Shown here piece after piece: positions 41,356 to 50,122 of a stretch of DNA of 64,000 nucleotides. Origin of the DNA: Dehalobacter sp. 12DCB1. GTDB taxonomy: Bacteria; Bacillota; Desulfitobacteriia; Desulfitobacteriales; Syntrophobotulaceae. The stretch is taken from positions 248,001-312,000 of the forward strand of contig NZ_POSF01000014.1 in assembly GCF_004343605.1 (NCBI RefSeq), in the 5' to 3' direction. Both the position numbers and the translations under genes were made by a program. Numbering within the stretch: position 1 is the first letter of the stretch; each line of letters begins with the position of its first letter. The notes below the pieces were generated by a model. That model was not told the DNA's origin. It did no database searches and saw nothing but the letters and a program-made list of their open reading frames with translations.

Positions 41356-41856
41356 ATGGCCGTAGGAGATAGAATTAAAAGAATCCGCAATTTGCGCGGC
41401 CTTACGCAAAAAGAGCTGGGCCTTGCCATCAGCTTCGACGATAAGACTGCCGACGTGCGTATCGCGCAATATGAATCCGGCATACGAACACCCAAAGAGG
41501 ATATGCTGAAAGAAATCGCTGAAGTGCTGGATGTCAATTACCGTTCCATTTATGAACCTTCCCTCTATGCAGCGGAAGATGTAATGTACACGCTTTTTGA
41601 GTTGGACGAACACTATCCTATTAACCTCCATGATATTGAAGACAACTCTGCACCTAAATCTCCTGCGAAGCACATTGCCATTGACTTTAACTCTCACCTC
41701 CTTAATGAATTTCTTACAGAATGGCAGCAACGCAAAAAAGACCTTGCCGACGGTATTATCAGCAAGGCCGAATATATGGAATGGAAGCTAAACTGGCCGC
41801 AGACTTGCGACGAAGGCGCTATGAAAGAGCCAACGAAAAAGTGGCGCAAATCCTAA
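41356..41856 (+). CDS. XRE repressor of the mobilizable element
   Basis: The ATG at 41356 after GGAGG gives 166 residues: AVGDRIKRIRNLRGLTQKELGLAISFDDKTADVRIAQYESGIRTPKEDMLKEIAEVLDV, a full XRE helix-turn-helix, then an acidic C-terminal domain. It should bind the four dyads and hold int/xis and mobility genes off. The gene ends 113 bp before the guaA end. Confidence 0.82.
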   Translation: MAVGDRIKRIRNLRGLTQKELGLAISFDDKTADVRIAQYESGIRTPKEDMLKEIAEVLDVNYRSIYEPSLYAAEDVMYTLFELDEHYPINLHDIEDNSAPKSPAKHIAIDFNSHLLNEFLTEWQQRKKDLADGIISKAEYMEWKLNWPQTCDEGAMKEPTKKWRKS

Positions 41857-41920
41857 GCCACCGGATACATAAAGCACATGAAAAGCTGTCACTGTTATCA
41901 ATCTGTTATCATTTCACATA

Positions 41921-41963
41921 AAAAAGCCCCGAGAGCCTTGATCTACTGAGGTTCTCGGGGCTG
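41921..41963 (-). terminator. Terminator after guaA, carried by the mobilizable element
   Basis: On the minus strand AGCCCCGAGAACCTC ... GAGGCT-type arms (AGCCCCGAGA and TCTCGGGGCT) form a long hairpin followed by TTTTTTAT. It ends guaA transcription although it lies 7 bp outside the guaA stop, inside the integrated element. Confidence 0.85.
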
Positions 41964-41969
41964 TGTTTC

Positions 41970-41981
41970 TTATTCCCACTC
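41970..41981. repeat. guaA 3'-end attachment site
   Basis: TTATTCCCACTC is the terminal 12 bp of guaA, including the stop codon, and is repeated at 25215-25226. The 3' end of guaA is a known integration site for genomic islands. Confidence 0.75.
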
Positions 41982-43511
41982 TATCGTTCCGGGAGGTTTA
42001 GAGGTAATGTCATAAACCACGCGGTTCACACCGTGGACCTCGTTGACGATCCTGTTTGAGATGACTTCGAGCAGTTCGTACGGTAGCTTTGCCCAGTCGG
42101 CCGTCATCGCATCGTCACTCGTGACCGCCCTTAACACGATGGGATAACCATACGTACGTCCATCTCCCATCACGCCGACACTGCGGACAGAGGGCAGCAC
42201 CGCAAAATACTGCCATACCTCCATGTGGAGTCCGGCTCTAATAATCTCTTCCCTGACAATTGCATCCGCTTCTCTTAAATAATCCAGCTTTTCCGGCGTA
42301 ATTTTACCGATGATGCGAATGGCGAGCCCCGGACCCGGGAATGGCTGGCGCCAGACAATCTCTTCCGGCAAACCAAGTTCCAGTCCGACTTCCCGGACCT
42401 CATCCTTGAAAAGCATCCGTAAAGGTTCGATTAGTTTAAACTGCATATCTTCCGGCAGGCCGCCAACATTATGGTGCGTTTTAATGGTTTCAGCCGTTTC
42501 GGTGCCGCTTTCTACAATATCCGGATAAAGCGTACCCTGTACCAGAAAATCAATCTGGCCCAACTTACGGGCTTCATCTTCAAACAGCCTGATAAATTCA
42601 TTGCCGATCCGTTTACGTTTTTCTTCCGGTTCGGAAATTCCTTTCACCTTGGCCATAAAACGTTCCGAAGCATCGACAAAATCCAGATTCAGGTGAAACT
42701 TTCCGATAAACGTATCCTTGACCTGCTCCGATTCATTCTTGCGCATAAATCCATGATCGACATAAATGCAGGTCAGCTGGTCCCCGATCGCTCTATGAAC
42801 AAGCACTGCGGCAACAGAAGAATCGACCCCGCCGCTTAATGCGCATAAGACCTTTTTGTCTCCGACTCTCTTCCTGATCTCCTGCACCTGGGACTCAATA
42901 AAAGATTCCATGGTCCAGTTGCCCTGGCAGCCGCATACCCTGTACAGGAAGTTCTCAAGCATTGCCTGTCCTTCCGGAGTATGTTTGACTTCCGGATGAA
43001 ATTGAACGCCATAAAAGTTCTTTTCCGGACAATAGATTCCTGCAACCGGTGTATTGGCGGTAAAGGCAGCCTGGATGAAACCGGCAGGCAGTTCCAGCAC
43101 TGAGTCCCCATGACTCATCCAGCACTGACGAGTACCTTTCAGTCCGTACCAGACCCCTTCATTATATTCGATCGTGATCTCTGTTTTTCCATATTCATGG
43201 GCCTGCGGCCTCTCCACACGTCCGCCTAACTGTACGGTCATCAGCTGCATGCCGTAGCAGATACCAAGGATCGGTACCCCCAGTTCATAGATTGCAGGGT
43301 CAATGAAAGGCGAACCCTCCTGATTGACACTGGCAGGACCTCCCGAAAAAATGATTCCTTTCGGGGCCATGGCTTTAATCTTTTCTACAGGGGTCTTATA
43401 GGAAATCATCTCTGAATATACTTTTGCTTCTCTGACCCGGCGCGCAATCAGCTGATTATATTGTCCGCCAAAGTCAAGAACCAACACCAGTTCACGTTCC
43501 ACTTGTATCAT
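41970..43511 (-). CDS. guaA: GMP synthase (glutamine-hydrolysing)
   Basis: A full-length 513-residue enzyme. N-terminal glutaminase with nucleophile GICYGMQLM and catalytic [11 protein letters not shown]-pyrophosphatase domain with [14 protein letters not shown]-terminal dimerisation domain ending [11 protein letters not shown]. It converts XMP to GMP with glutamine and ATP. Its last 12 bases are the attachment core for the adjacent elements, and because the element restores those bases the enzyme is intact. Confidence 0.98.
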   Translation of the reverse strand: MIQVERELVLVLDFGGQYNQLIARRVREAKVYSEMISYKTPVEKIKAMAPKGIIFSGGPASVNQEGSPFIDPAIYELGVPILGICYGMQLMTVQLGGRVERPQAHEYGKTEITIEYNEGVWYGLKGTRQCWMSHGDSVLELPAGFIQAAFTANTPVAGIYCPEKNFYGVQFHPEVKHTPEGQAMLENFLYRVCGCQGNWTMESFIESQVQEIRKRVGDKKVLCALSGGVDSSVAAVLVHRAIGDQLTCIYVDHGFMRKNESEQVKDTFIGKFHLNLDFVDASERFMAKVKGISEPEEKRKRIGNEFIRLFEDEARKLGQIDFLVQGTLYPDIVESGTETAETIKTHHNVGGLPEDMQFKLIEPLRMLFKDEVREVGLELGLPEEIVWRQPFPGPGLAIRIIGKITPEKLDYLREADAIVREEIIRAGLHMEVWQYFAVLPSVRSVGVMGDGRTYGYPIVLRAVTSDDAMTADWAKLPYELLEVISNRIVNEVHGVNRVVYDITSKPPGTIEWE

Positions 43512-43580
43512 CCTTTCAACATTTCAGTACTATGATCATTTTCTCTTAACCGGCAGCAAAATGGAGCAATCTCTTTTGAT

Positions 43581-44120
43581 TTATTTCTCATAAACCTCCG
43601 GCTTCAAAACGCCAATATACGGGAGGTTCCTGTACATTTCGCCATAATCAAGCCCATAGCCGACTGCAAACTCATTTGGTATTACAAAGCCGTTGTAATC
43701 AGGCTGAATATCGGCCTGTCTCCGCTCCGGTTTGTCCAGAAGCGTAACAATCTTCAGGCTTAAGGGTTGTCTCCTAAGAAGGTTTTCCTTCAGGTATTTC
43801 AACGTTAGCCCTGTATCAACGATATCCTCAACAATCAGGACGTGCTTGTCCTCGACACCGGTCTCCAGATCTTTCAGTAGCCGGACGGCTCCCGAAGAAT
43901 GGTCGGAATTCCCGTAACTTGAAACGGCCATAAAATCATATCTCAACGGAATTCTGATTTGCCGGATCAAATCTGCAAAAAAAGGCACGGCTCCCTTAAA
44001 AATACCAATGGTCAGAAGATCCTTGCCAAGATAATCACTGGTAATCTGTTCACCCAGTTCGGCCACCCTTTTTTTTAGCTGTTCCTCGGTTATCAGCACC
44101 TTCGCAATTTTTCTTTCCAT
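43581..44120 (-). CDS. hpt: Hypoxanthine phosphoribosyltransferase
   Basis: From the ATG at 44118-44120 (GGAG site) the protein begins [26 protein letters not shown] and has the PRPP-binding loop [14 protein letters not shown] and the purine-side DGFVIP-like [19 protein letters not shown]. It salvages hypoxanthine and guanine to IMP and GMP. It sits just upstream of guaA in the same direction, a purine-salvage pair. Confidence 0.95.
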   Translation of the reverse strand: MERKIAKVLITEEQLKKRVAELGEQITSDYLGKDLLTIGIFKGAVPFFADLIRQIRIPLRYDFMAVSSYGNSDHSSGAVRLLKDLETGVEDKHVLIVEDIVDTGLTLKYLKENLLRRQPLSLKIVTLLDKPERRQADIQPDYNGFVIPNEFAVGYGLDYGEMYRNLPYIGVLKPEVYEK

Positions 44121-44175
44121 TTGTACCACTCCATTAAACTATTACCACTGAATTATATCATAAGTTGAATAGGAT

Positions 44176-44231
44176 AAAAAAGAAGGCACTGCAAAAACTG
44201 TATTTGAACAGCTTTTTTTGCAGTACTTTCT
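44176..44231 (-). terminator. Terminator after the membrane-anchored protein gene
   Basis: AAAGAAAGTACTGCAAAAAAA and TTTTTGCAGTGCCTTCTTT arms pair, followed by TTTTTATCC on the minus strand. It lies between the gene at 44249 and hpt. Confidence 0.75.
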
Positions 44232-44248
44232 TTAATAAATCCAAAAAT

Positions 44249-44914
44249 CTATTCAGCCACATCTGGCGGCTGGATTGAAATCTTTCTTCCAATATCTTTA
44301 AATTCCAGTACTAGGGCCATCGGTTCTCCGGTTTCCTTGTTTTGCGCTCTTACTTCAACCTGCATTACAGTTTTGGTGCTTCTGGCAATATAGAGCGTGT
44401 ATTCAAAACCGGTCCATAGAGTTTCCATCATCTGGTTCTGTACGCTTGGTTTCAGCGTGTATACCCAGCATTTCTTGCTGTTTAATTCTTCCTCTCCTTT
44501 AAGCATCACCTCACCGATCTCTTTCAGCTGCAAACTAGCCAAAGGGTTAAGCTCCACCAGAAAGACTTTTTGGGCAACTGTTACATCGCTGAATTTTGCC
44601 CACGCTTTACTAAAAGGATCTTTGTTGTAGAGAACATCACCCACCTTGATCATCTCAACTTTGCTTCCCGCTAACTGACCTTGAATCTGAATGTTTTCAC
44701 CGCTCTTATAACCGGTAATCCTCGTGAGTAACCGCGTCTTGCCATCCACCGTCTGCTGCTGTGTTAAAGTGTAAGAAAATGAATTGGCTTTATTCAGGTT
44801 TTCTAGTCCCAGGATAACCAGCTGCTGCGGATCCGGCTTACTTACTATTGTGATTATTCCCCCGATGACAAGCAAAAAAATGATGATGGAACCAACAATA
44901 ATTTTCTTTTTCAT
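44249..44914 (-). CDS. Membrane-anchored LolA/LppX-like protein
   Basis: Residues 1-25 are one membrane segment (KKKIIVGSIIIFLLVIGGIITIV) with no lipobox Cys, then a 195-residue extracellular domain (NSFSYTLTQQQTVDGKTRLLTRITGYKSGENIQIQGQLAGSKVEMIKVGDVLYNKDP, WVYTLKPSVQNQMMETLWTGFEY). The alternating strands and the motif VLYNKDPFSKAW recall the LolA/LppX-type half-barrel lipoproteins. Function unknown. Confidence 0.6.
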   Translation of the reverse strand: MKKKIIVGSIIIFLLVIGGIITIVSKPDPQQLVILGLENLNKANSFSYTLTQQQTVDGKTRLLTRITGYKSGENIQIQGQLAGSKVEMIKVGDVLYNKDPFSKAWAKFSDVTVAQKVFLVELNPLASLQLKEIGEVMLKGEEELNSKKCWVYTLKPSVQNQMMETLWTGFEYTLYIARSTKTVMQVEVRAQNKETGEPMALVLEFKDIGRKISIQPPDVAE

Positions 44915-45041
44915 TCCTTGCCCTCCTGGCGGAGTTCTTACTTAATATTATGACTAGCTAGATCAAGGTATTACTGGTAATTCCTGTTTCAGCTGAATAT
45001 CTATTATACAGCTACATATTGGAAAAGCCAAAGTTAGTAGA

Positions 45042-45356
45042 TCAAATGCCAGGGGCTGCCATATCTACGCCTGAAATTTGGTGTCGGTGACCGTTGTCGA
45101 CGGTCGTGTAGAAATTCCAATTATGCACATGCCATCCGTTCTGTAACGGAATTGAAGGACCCGAAACAGCTTTGTAGTAGTGCGTGTGCCCATGCTCAAA
45201 TAAAACGTAATTTTCTGAGTGATGCACATGACTGTCACCGGTTGGAATAGCTATTCCTGAAATATCTAAACATTGATGAGAATGCCCCTGATCGCAGGAT
45301 GTATGCGTTACACTTCCATGATTATGGTTTAGCGGGCTTTTCGTAGTTTGCACCAT
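45042..45356 (-). CDS. YmaF-family His-rich protein
   Basis: The 104-residue protein is packed with His (HNHGSVTHTSCDQGHSHQ, SHVHHSENYVLFEHGHTHYYK, GWHVHNWNFYTTVDNGHRHQ) in repeated H-x-H units. It matches the YmaF family from Bacillus and clostridia; the His content suggests metal binding. Function unproven. GGGGAGG site upstream. Confidence 0.82.
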   Translation of the reverse strand: MVQTTKSPLNHNHGSVTHTSCDQGHSHQCLDISGIAIPTGDSHVHHSENYVLFEHGHTHYYKAVSGPSIPLQNGWHVHNWNFYTTVDNGHRHQISGVDMAAPGI

Positions 45357-45731
45357 AAATGATAACCTCCCCTCTTAGATAAAATATTTCCAGAGGAGGT
45401 TTTTTGAGCATATTCCATTTAATTTTTATCCAAATAAAAGCATTAGAGGTCCATCACGCTTTTATGACTAGATCCGTAGGACAAGTTCCCTCTGCAGAAG
45501 TTTTTTGCGAGGAAATATTATTTGATCATTCCTGACCTCGAAAACAACAGAATATACAAAGATTTTTCACCAGACTCTCGAAAAAAACGTCCATCTCGGG
45601 CTGTTAATTCTGAAGACAAACATTTTAAGTCTAAACTTGTATAACTAGCATATATACTACTACAAATATATTTAGAATAATTAATTTATAAGGTAAAGCA
45701 ACCAATTCTTCTTGAGAGGAGGAATTGGACT
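45357..45731. other. Gene-poor stretch before the toxin-like ORF
   Basis: About 375 bp, AT-rich, with no convincing open frame. It contains one arm (GGTAAAGCAACCA, 45692-45704) of the long inverted repeat that brackets the small hydrophobic ORF. Confidence 0.45.
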
Positions 45732-45925
45732 ATGACAAAACTCTATCAGACAATGATGATCATTTTTGGTTCCTGTTCCCTTCTTGTAAGCCTGATCGCT
45801 TTGATTATCCAAATAATTAAACTATGTATCTAATTAGAAATTTGCCTAGATCTAGCCTTATGTGTAAAAAGTAGCCGCCTACAAATCAAACTACTTTTTA
45901 CACCAAGCAATATGGTTGCTTTACC
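45692..45925. repeat. Long-range inverted repeat bracketing the toxin-like ORF
   Basis: GGTAAAGCAACCA (45692-45704) and TGGTTGCTTTACC (45913-45925) are perfectly complementary 13-mers. A second pair, GTGTAAAAAGTAG and CTACTTTTTACAC (about 45861-45902), lies inside the 3' part. Confidence 0.85.
45732..45833 (+). CDS. 33-residue holin-like toxin candidate
   Basis: The ATG at 45732 follows AGGAGG and opens a frame MTKLYQTMMIIFGSCSLLVSLIALIIQIIKLCI: a short basic/polar start and one 20-residue hydrophobic helix, the size and make-up of the putative holin-like toxins of type I systems. The 13-bp arm GGTAAAGCAACCA upstream pairs with TGGTTGCTTTACC downstream (45913-45925), a 5'-3' pairing seen in such toxin mRNAs. 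No antitoxin RNA can be seen directly. Confidence 0.55.
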   Translation: MTKLYQTMMIIFGSCSLLVSLIALIIQIIKLCI

Positions 45926-45928
45926 CAT

Positions 45929-45956
45929 CTATAGGGAGAATTCCTTATAGATTTTT
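45929..45956 (+). terminator. Terminator of the toxin-like transcript
   Basis: CTATAGGGA-GAAT-TCCTTATAG hairpin followed by ATTTTTTG. Confidence 0.6.
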
Positions 45957-46004
45957 TGTTCACAATGTTATTTTATGAGATTGATTAACCATTTATGATA
46001 AGAA

Positions 46005-46223
46005 TCATACAAAGACCATTGATTTAAGATGATCAAGGACACTTTCACAAGTGGCATACATGACTGGCCTTTGCATAGATTGTTCTTTGAAAACAATAAA
46101 GCCCCCCTTATCCAGGGAGGCATAGCAGACAGTTAAATTTTCTTTAAAATTTTTCTCAGTAAACGAATAATCTCTAAGATAAGCAAAATAAGGATAATTG
46201 TTAAGATTACTAACATTATTCAT
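46005..46223 (-). CDS. Hypothetical protein (72 aa)
   Basis: A 72-residue protein (NNVSNLNNYPYFAYLRDYSFTEK, CYASLDKGGFIVFKEQ, YATCESVLDHLKSMVFV) with a strong GGGGGGA site. No family recognised. It lies convergent to the toxin-like ORF and in a region that holds a recombinase remnant, so it may be of mobile origin. Confidence 0.45.
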   Translation of the reverse strand: MNNVSNLNNYPYFAYLRDYSFTEKNFKENLTVCYASLDKGGFIVFKEQSMQRPVMYATCESVLDHLKSMVFV

Positions 46224-46381
46224 CCCCCCTTTTTTATCTACAATATTTTATGTTCAAGCTACTTGGTTTGTCCTAAATTAAAGCAAAAAAGAAAGACAAC
46301 CAGGTACGGTTGCTCCCACCAATTACAATATATATTTTTGGTCAAGAGACTGAATCAGTTTACTGAACAGCCGGAATTGAT

Positions 46382-46572
46382 CATTCTCGAAGAAGTTATC
46401 ATACGGTAGCAAAACACCTAAAAGAACGAACGTTTCATAAGTCTCTTCCGATGATCATGGAACGATTTGGCCATAAAGATGATGAGCAACTAGACTCGTA
46501 TATATGCATGTTACTAAAACAATGAAAAAAGAGGCTTCTCAAAAGTTCAGTGAACTGATGAAAAACCTCTGA
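46382..46572 (+). pseudogene. Tyrosine recombinase C-terminal remnant
   Basis: On the plus strand HSRRSYHTVAKHLKERT, then LPMIMERFGHKDDEQLDS, and in another frame YMHVTKTMKKEASQKFSELMKNL ending at 46572. Together they form the C-terminus of a phage-type integrase with the GH box and Tyr region; one frameshift separates them near TCGTATATATG. Nothing of the N-terminal part is left, so this is a decayed element end. Confidence 0.7.
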
Positions 46573-46578
46573 TTCTTT

Positions 46579-46643
46579 CATACTCCCCTACGGTATTATT
46601 TTTTTGTCTAGAAATGTTACCGTTTCGTTACCGCAGGGGTATG
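46579..46643. repeat. Large imperfect inverted repeat after groEL
   Basis: CATACTCCCCTACGGTA (46579-46595) pairs with TACCGCAGGGGTATG (46629-46643) apart from one bulge and one mismatch. It lies between groEL and the integrase relic. It may terminate groEL transcription, though no T-run follows on the minus strand, or be an old element end. Confidence 0.55.
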
Positions 46644-46698
46644 ATAAGCGATATTGTCGCTTTGATTTTGGCTTATATTAAAGGCATATGGTTTTCGC

Positions 46699-48333
<1,635 letters not shown>

Positions 48334-48406
48334 CTAAATGTTCCTCCTTTAATTCTATCGGAAAATACTTTCAAATGTTATCTGATAAGTAATACTGGAC
48401 TGTTAC

Positions 48407-48691
48407 TTAACCAATGACTGCCTGAATATCAGCTTCTCTTAAAATCAAATATTCGTTGCCGTCATATTTGACTTCAGTGCCGGCATATTTAGAATAAATC
48501 ACGCGGTCACCGACATTAACTTCCATTGGAATTCTTTCCCCTTTTTCAACTTTTCCAGGACCTACAGCAATCACTTCGCCTTCCTGAGGCTTTTCTTTTG
48601 CGGTGTCAGGCATAATGATCCCGCTCTTGGTTCTTTCCTCAGACGGAACCGCTTTAATAATTACCCTGTCAGCCAACGGTTTGAGTTTCAT
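48407..48691 (-). CDS. groES: Co-chaperonin GroES
   Basis: The 94-residue protein has the mobile-loop [19 protein letters not shown] and [24 protein letters not shown]. First gene of groESL, controlled by CIRCE (48743-48769). Confidence 0.99.
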   Translation of the reverse strand: MKLKPLADRVIIKAVPSEERTKSGIIMPDTAKEKPQEGEVIAVGPGKVEKGERIPMEVNVGDRVIYSKYAGTEVKYDGNEYLILREADIQAVIG

Positions 48692-48742
48692 AAAATAATT
48701 TCCCTCCTTGAAACCTTTATATTTTTATATTCCGCTTTATTG

Positions 48743-48769
48743 TTAGCACTCAATCAAGATGAGTGCTAA
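48743..48769. promoter_or_regulatory. CIRCE element (HrcA operator)
   Basis: TTAGCACTC-N9-GAGTGCTAA is the perfect CIRCE consensus. It lies between the groES start and a promoter. Confidence 0.97.
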
Positions 48770-48781
48770 TACCTAGGTATA

Positions 48782-48810
48782 ATAATATGCAACGTCTGGT
48801 AGTATTGCAA
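48782..48810 (-). promoter_or_regulatory. groESL promoter
   Basis: On the minus strand TTGCAA (48805-48810) and TATTAT (48782-48787) are spaced by 17 bp, directly upstream of CIRCE. Confidence 0.7.
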
Positions 48811-48953
48811 CCCCATCCACGCATAATTACGACCAATTAGAATTGTTTATCACTTATTTTCTTCATCAATCTTTAAATTACTATAACGCCTAATAAATAC
48901 GTTATATAGAATAACCGTAATTTTCCTTATTTATTCATTATTATTAGCAGATT

Positions 48954-49289
48954 TCAATCAAGAAAATTTTCACCGGTACGGATCCGGCGGAAGTCTTCAA
49001 CAGGGGTCACCCAGATGACACCATCGCCAAATCTACCGGTTAGAGCATTCTCCCTGATGGTTTCCTGAACACTTTCACTTTCCGAGTCATTAACAATAAT
49101 TTCGAGTTTGACTTTAGGAAGTAGCCGGACGGATACTTCCGTTCCGCGGTAAACCTCGGTAATATTCCCTTTCTGCCTTCCCCAACCAAGAACCTGAGAT
49201 ACGGTAATCCCGCTGATTCCCAAATTACTGAGTGCCTTTTCCACTTGGTCAAGTTTATTGCTGCGAATCACTGCCTCAATCTTTTTCAT
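48954..49289 (-). CDS. PII-family signal protein
   Basis: The 111-residue protein has KKIEAVIRSNKLDQVEKALSNLGISGITVSQVLGWGRQKG, a Tyr-bearing T-loop (ITEVYRGTEV), and KVKLEIIVND, then TGRFGDGVIWVTPVEDFRRIRTGE. PII proteins sense ATP, ADP and 2-oxoglutarate and control nitrogen enzymes. It is next to mobA rather than amtB or glnA, so the target is not clear. Confidence 0.93.
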   Translation of the reverse strand: MKKIEAVIRSNKLDQVEKALSNLGISGITVSQVLGWGRQKGNITEVYRGTEVSVRLLPKVKLEIIVNDSESESVQETIRENALTGRFGDGVIWVTPVEDFRRIRTGENFLD

Positions 49290-49307
49290 TCCGACCTCCC
49301 CAAAGCA

Positions 49308-49925
49308 TTATTGTATTTTTTGTAAAATGAGATCCCACTCCTGAGGCGTATTGACATTCAAGAAACTTTCCTCAATCACTTCCTTCAGCGTACTGCCTTC
49401 CATCTCCTCAGAAATATTCACGATCTTATGCCTGCATTCATCAGCAATATCAAAGAGACGCAGTTTGTCCTCTTTAATCCGTTTCTCCACAACTTTAAAC
49501 ACATTTTTGTGGTAAAAGGCGTGCAGCGGATGCAGTCTGTCCCGAACATACGGGAAGACCAACTTATAATCCTCAATTCGTTCATAAATATAGGCAATGG
49601 CTTGACTGCTCAAGAACGGCATATCACAGGCAGCCACGAAGACGTAGTCATACTTGGCCACCGGGAGGACGGAATACAGCCCGCCCATCGGCCCTTTACC
49701 TTTGATTTGGTCGGCAACCACCTGATAACTGTATCCCGAATATTGTTCAGACTCCCTACAGCTGATCAGGACCTCGCTGCAGATACTGTCCAGCACTTCC
49801 AAATTTCTTTCCAGAAGTGGTTTTCCGCCTATCTCAAGAAATGCCTTATTCCGGCCCATTCTTTTACTTTCTCCTCCGGTAAAGAGCACTCCTGTGATCT
49901 CCAGCTTTTTCTTTTCCACGCGCAT
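49308..49925 (-). CDS. mobA: Molybdenum cofactor guanylyltransferase
   Basis: The 205-residue protein has the nucleotidyltransferase head LFTGGESKRMGRNKAFLEIGGKPLLER, ADQIKGKGPMGGLYS, and VFVAACDMPFL. It adds GMP to molybdopterin for bis-MGD enzymes. The formate dehydrogenase in this window is such an enzyme, which explains why it is useful here. Confidence 0.92.
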   Translation of the reverse strand: MRVEKKKLEITGVLFTGGESKRMGRNKAFLEIGGKPLLERNLEVLDSICSEVLISCRESEQYSGYSYQVVADQIKGKGPMGGLYSVLPVAKYDYVFVAACDMPFLSSQAIAYIYERIEDYKLVFPYVRDRLHPLHAFYHKNVFKVVEKRIKEDKLRLFDIADECRHKIVNISEEMEGSTLKEVIEESFLNVNTPQEWDLILQKIQ

Positions 49926-50122
49926 CTTCCTTCAGACATATTTGAACCTTACGATTTAGACGTTGCCTGTAAAATACCTCTAAATACTTGTGAACCCTAA
50001 AATAATTATGATGGTATATCTGGTACTAGGTCTGTACTTAATAATCTATCATATTTTCAGTGGAGATTACAAAACTATTTTACTGAAAGTTGGAAGATCC
50101 TTGAAACCAACTATTTTATGTT

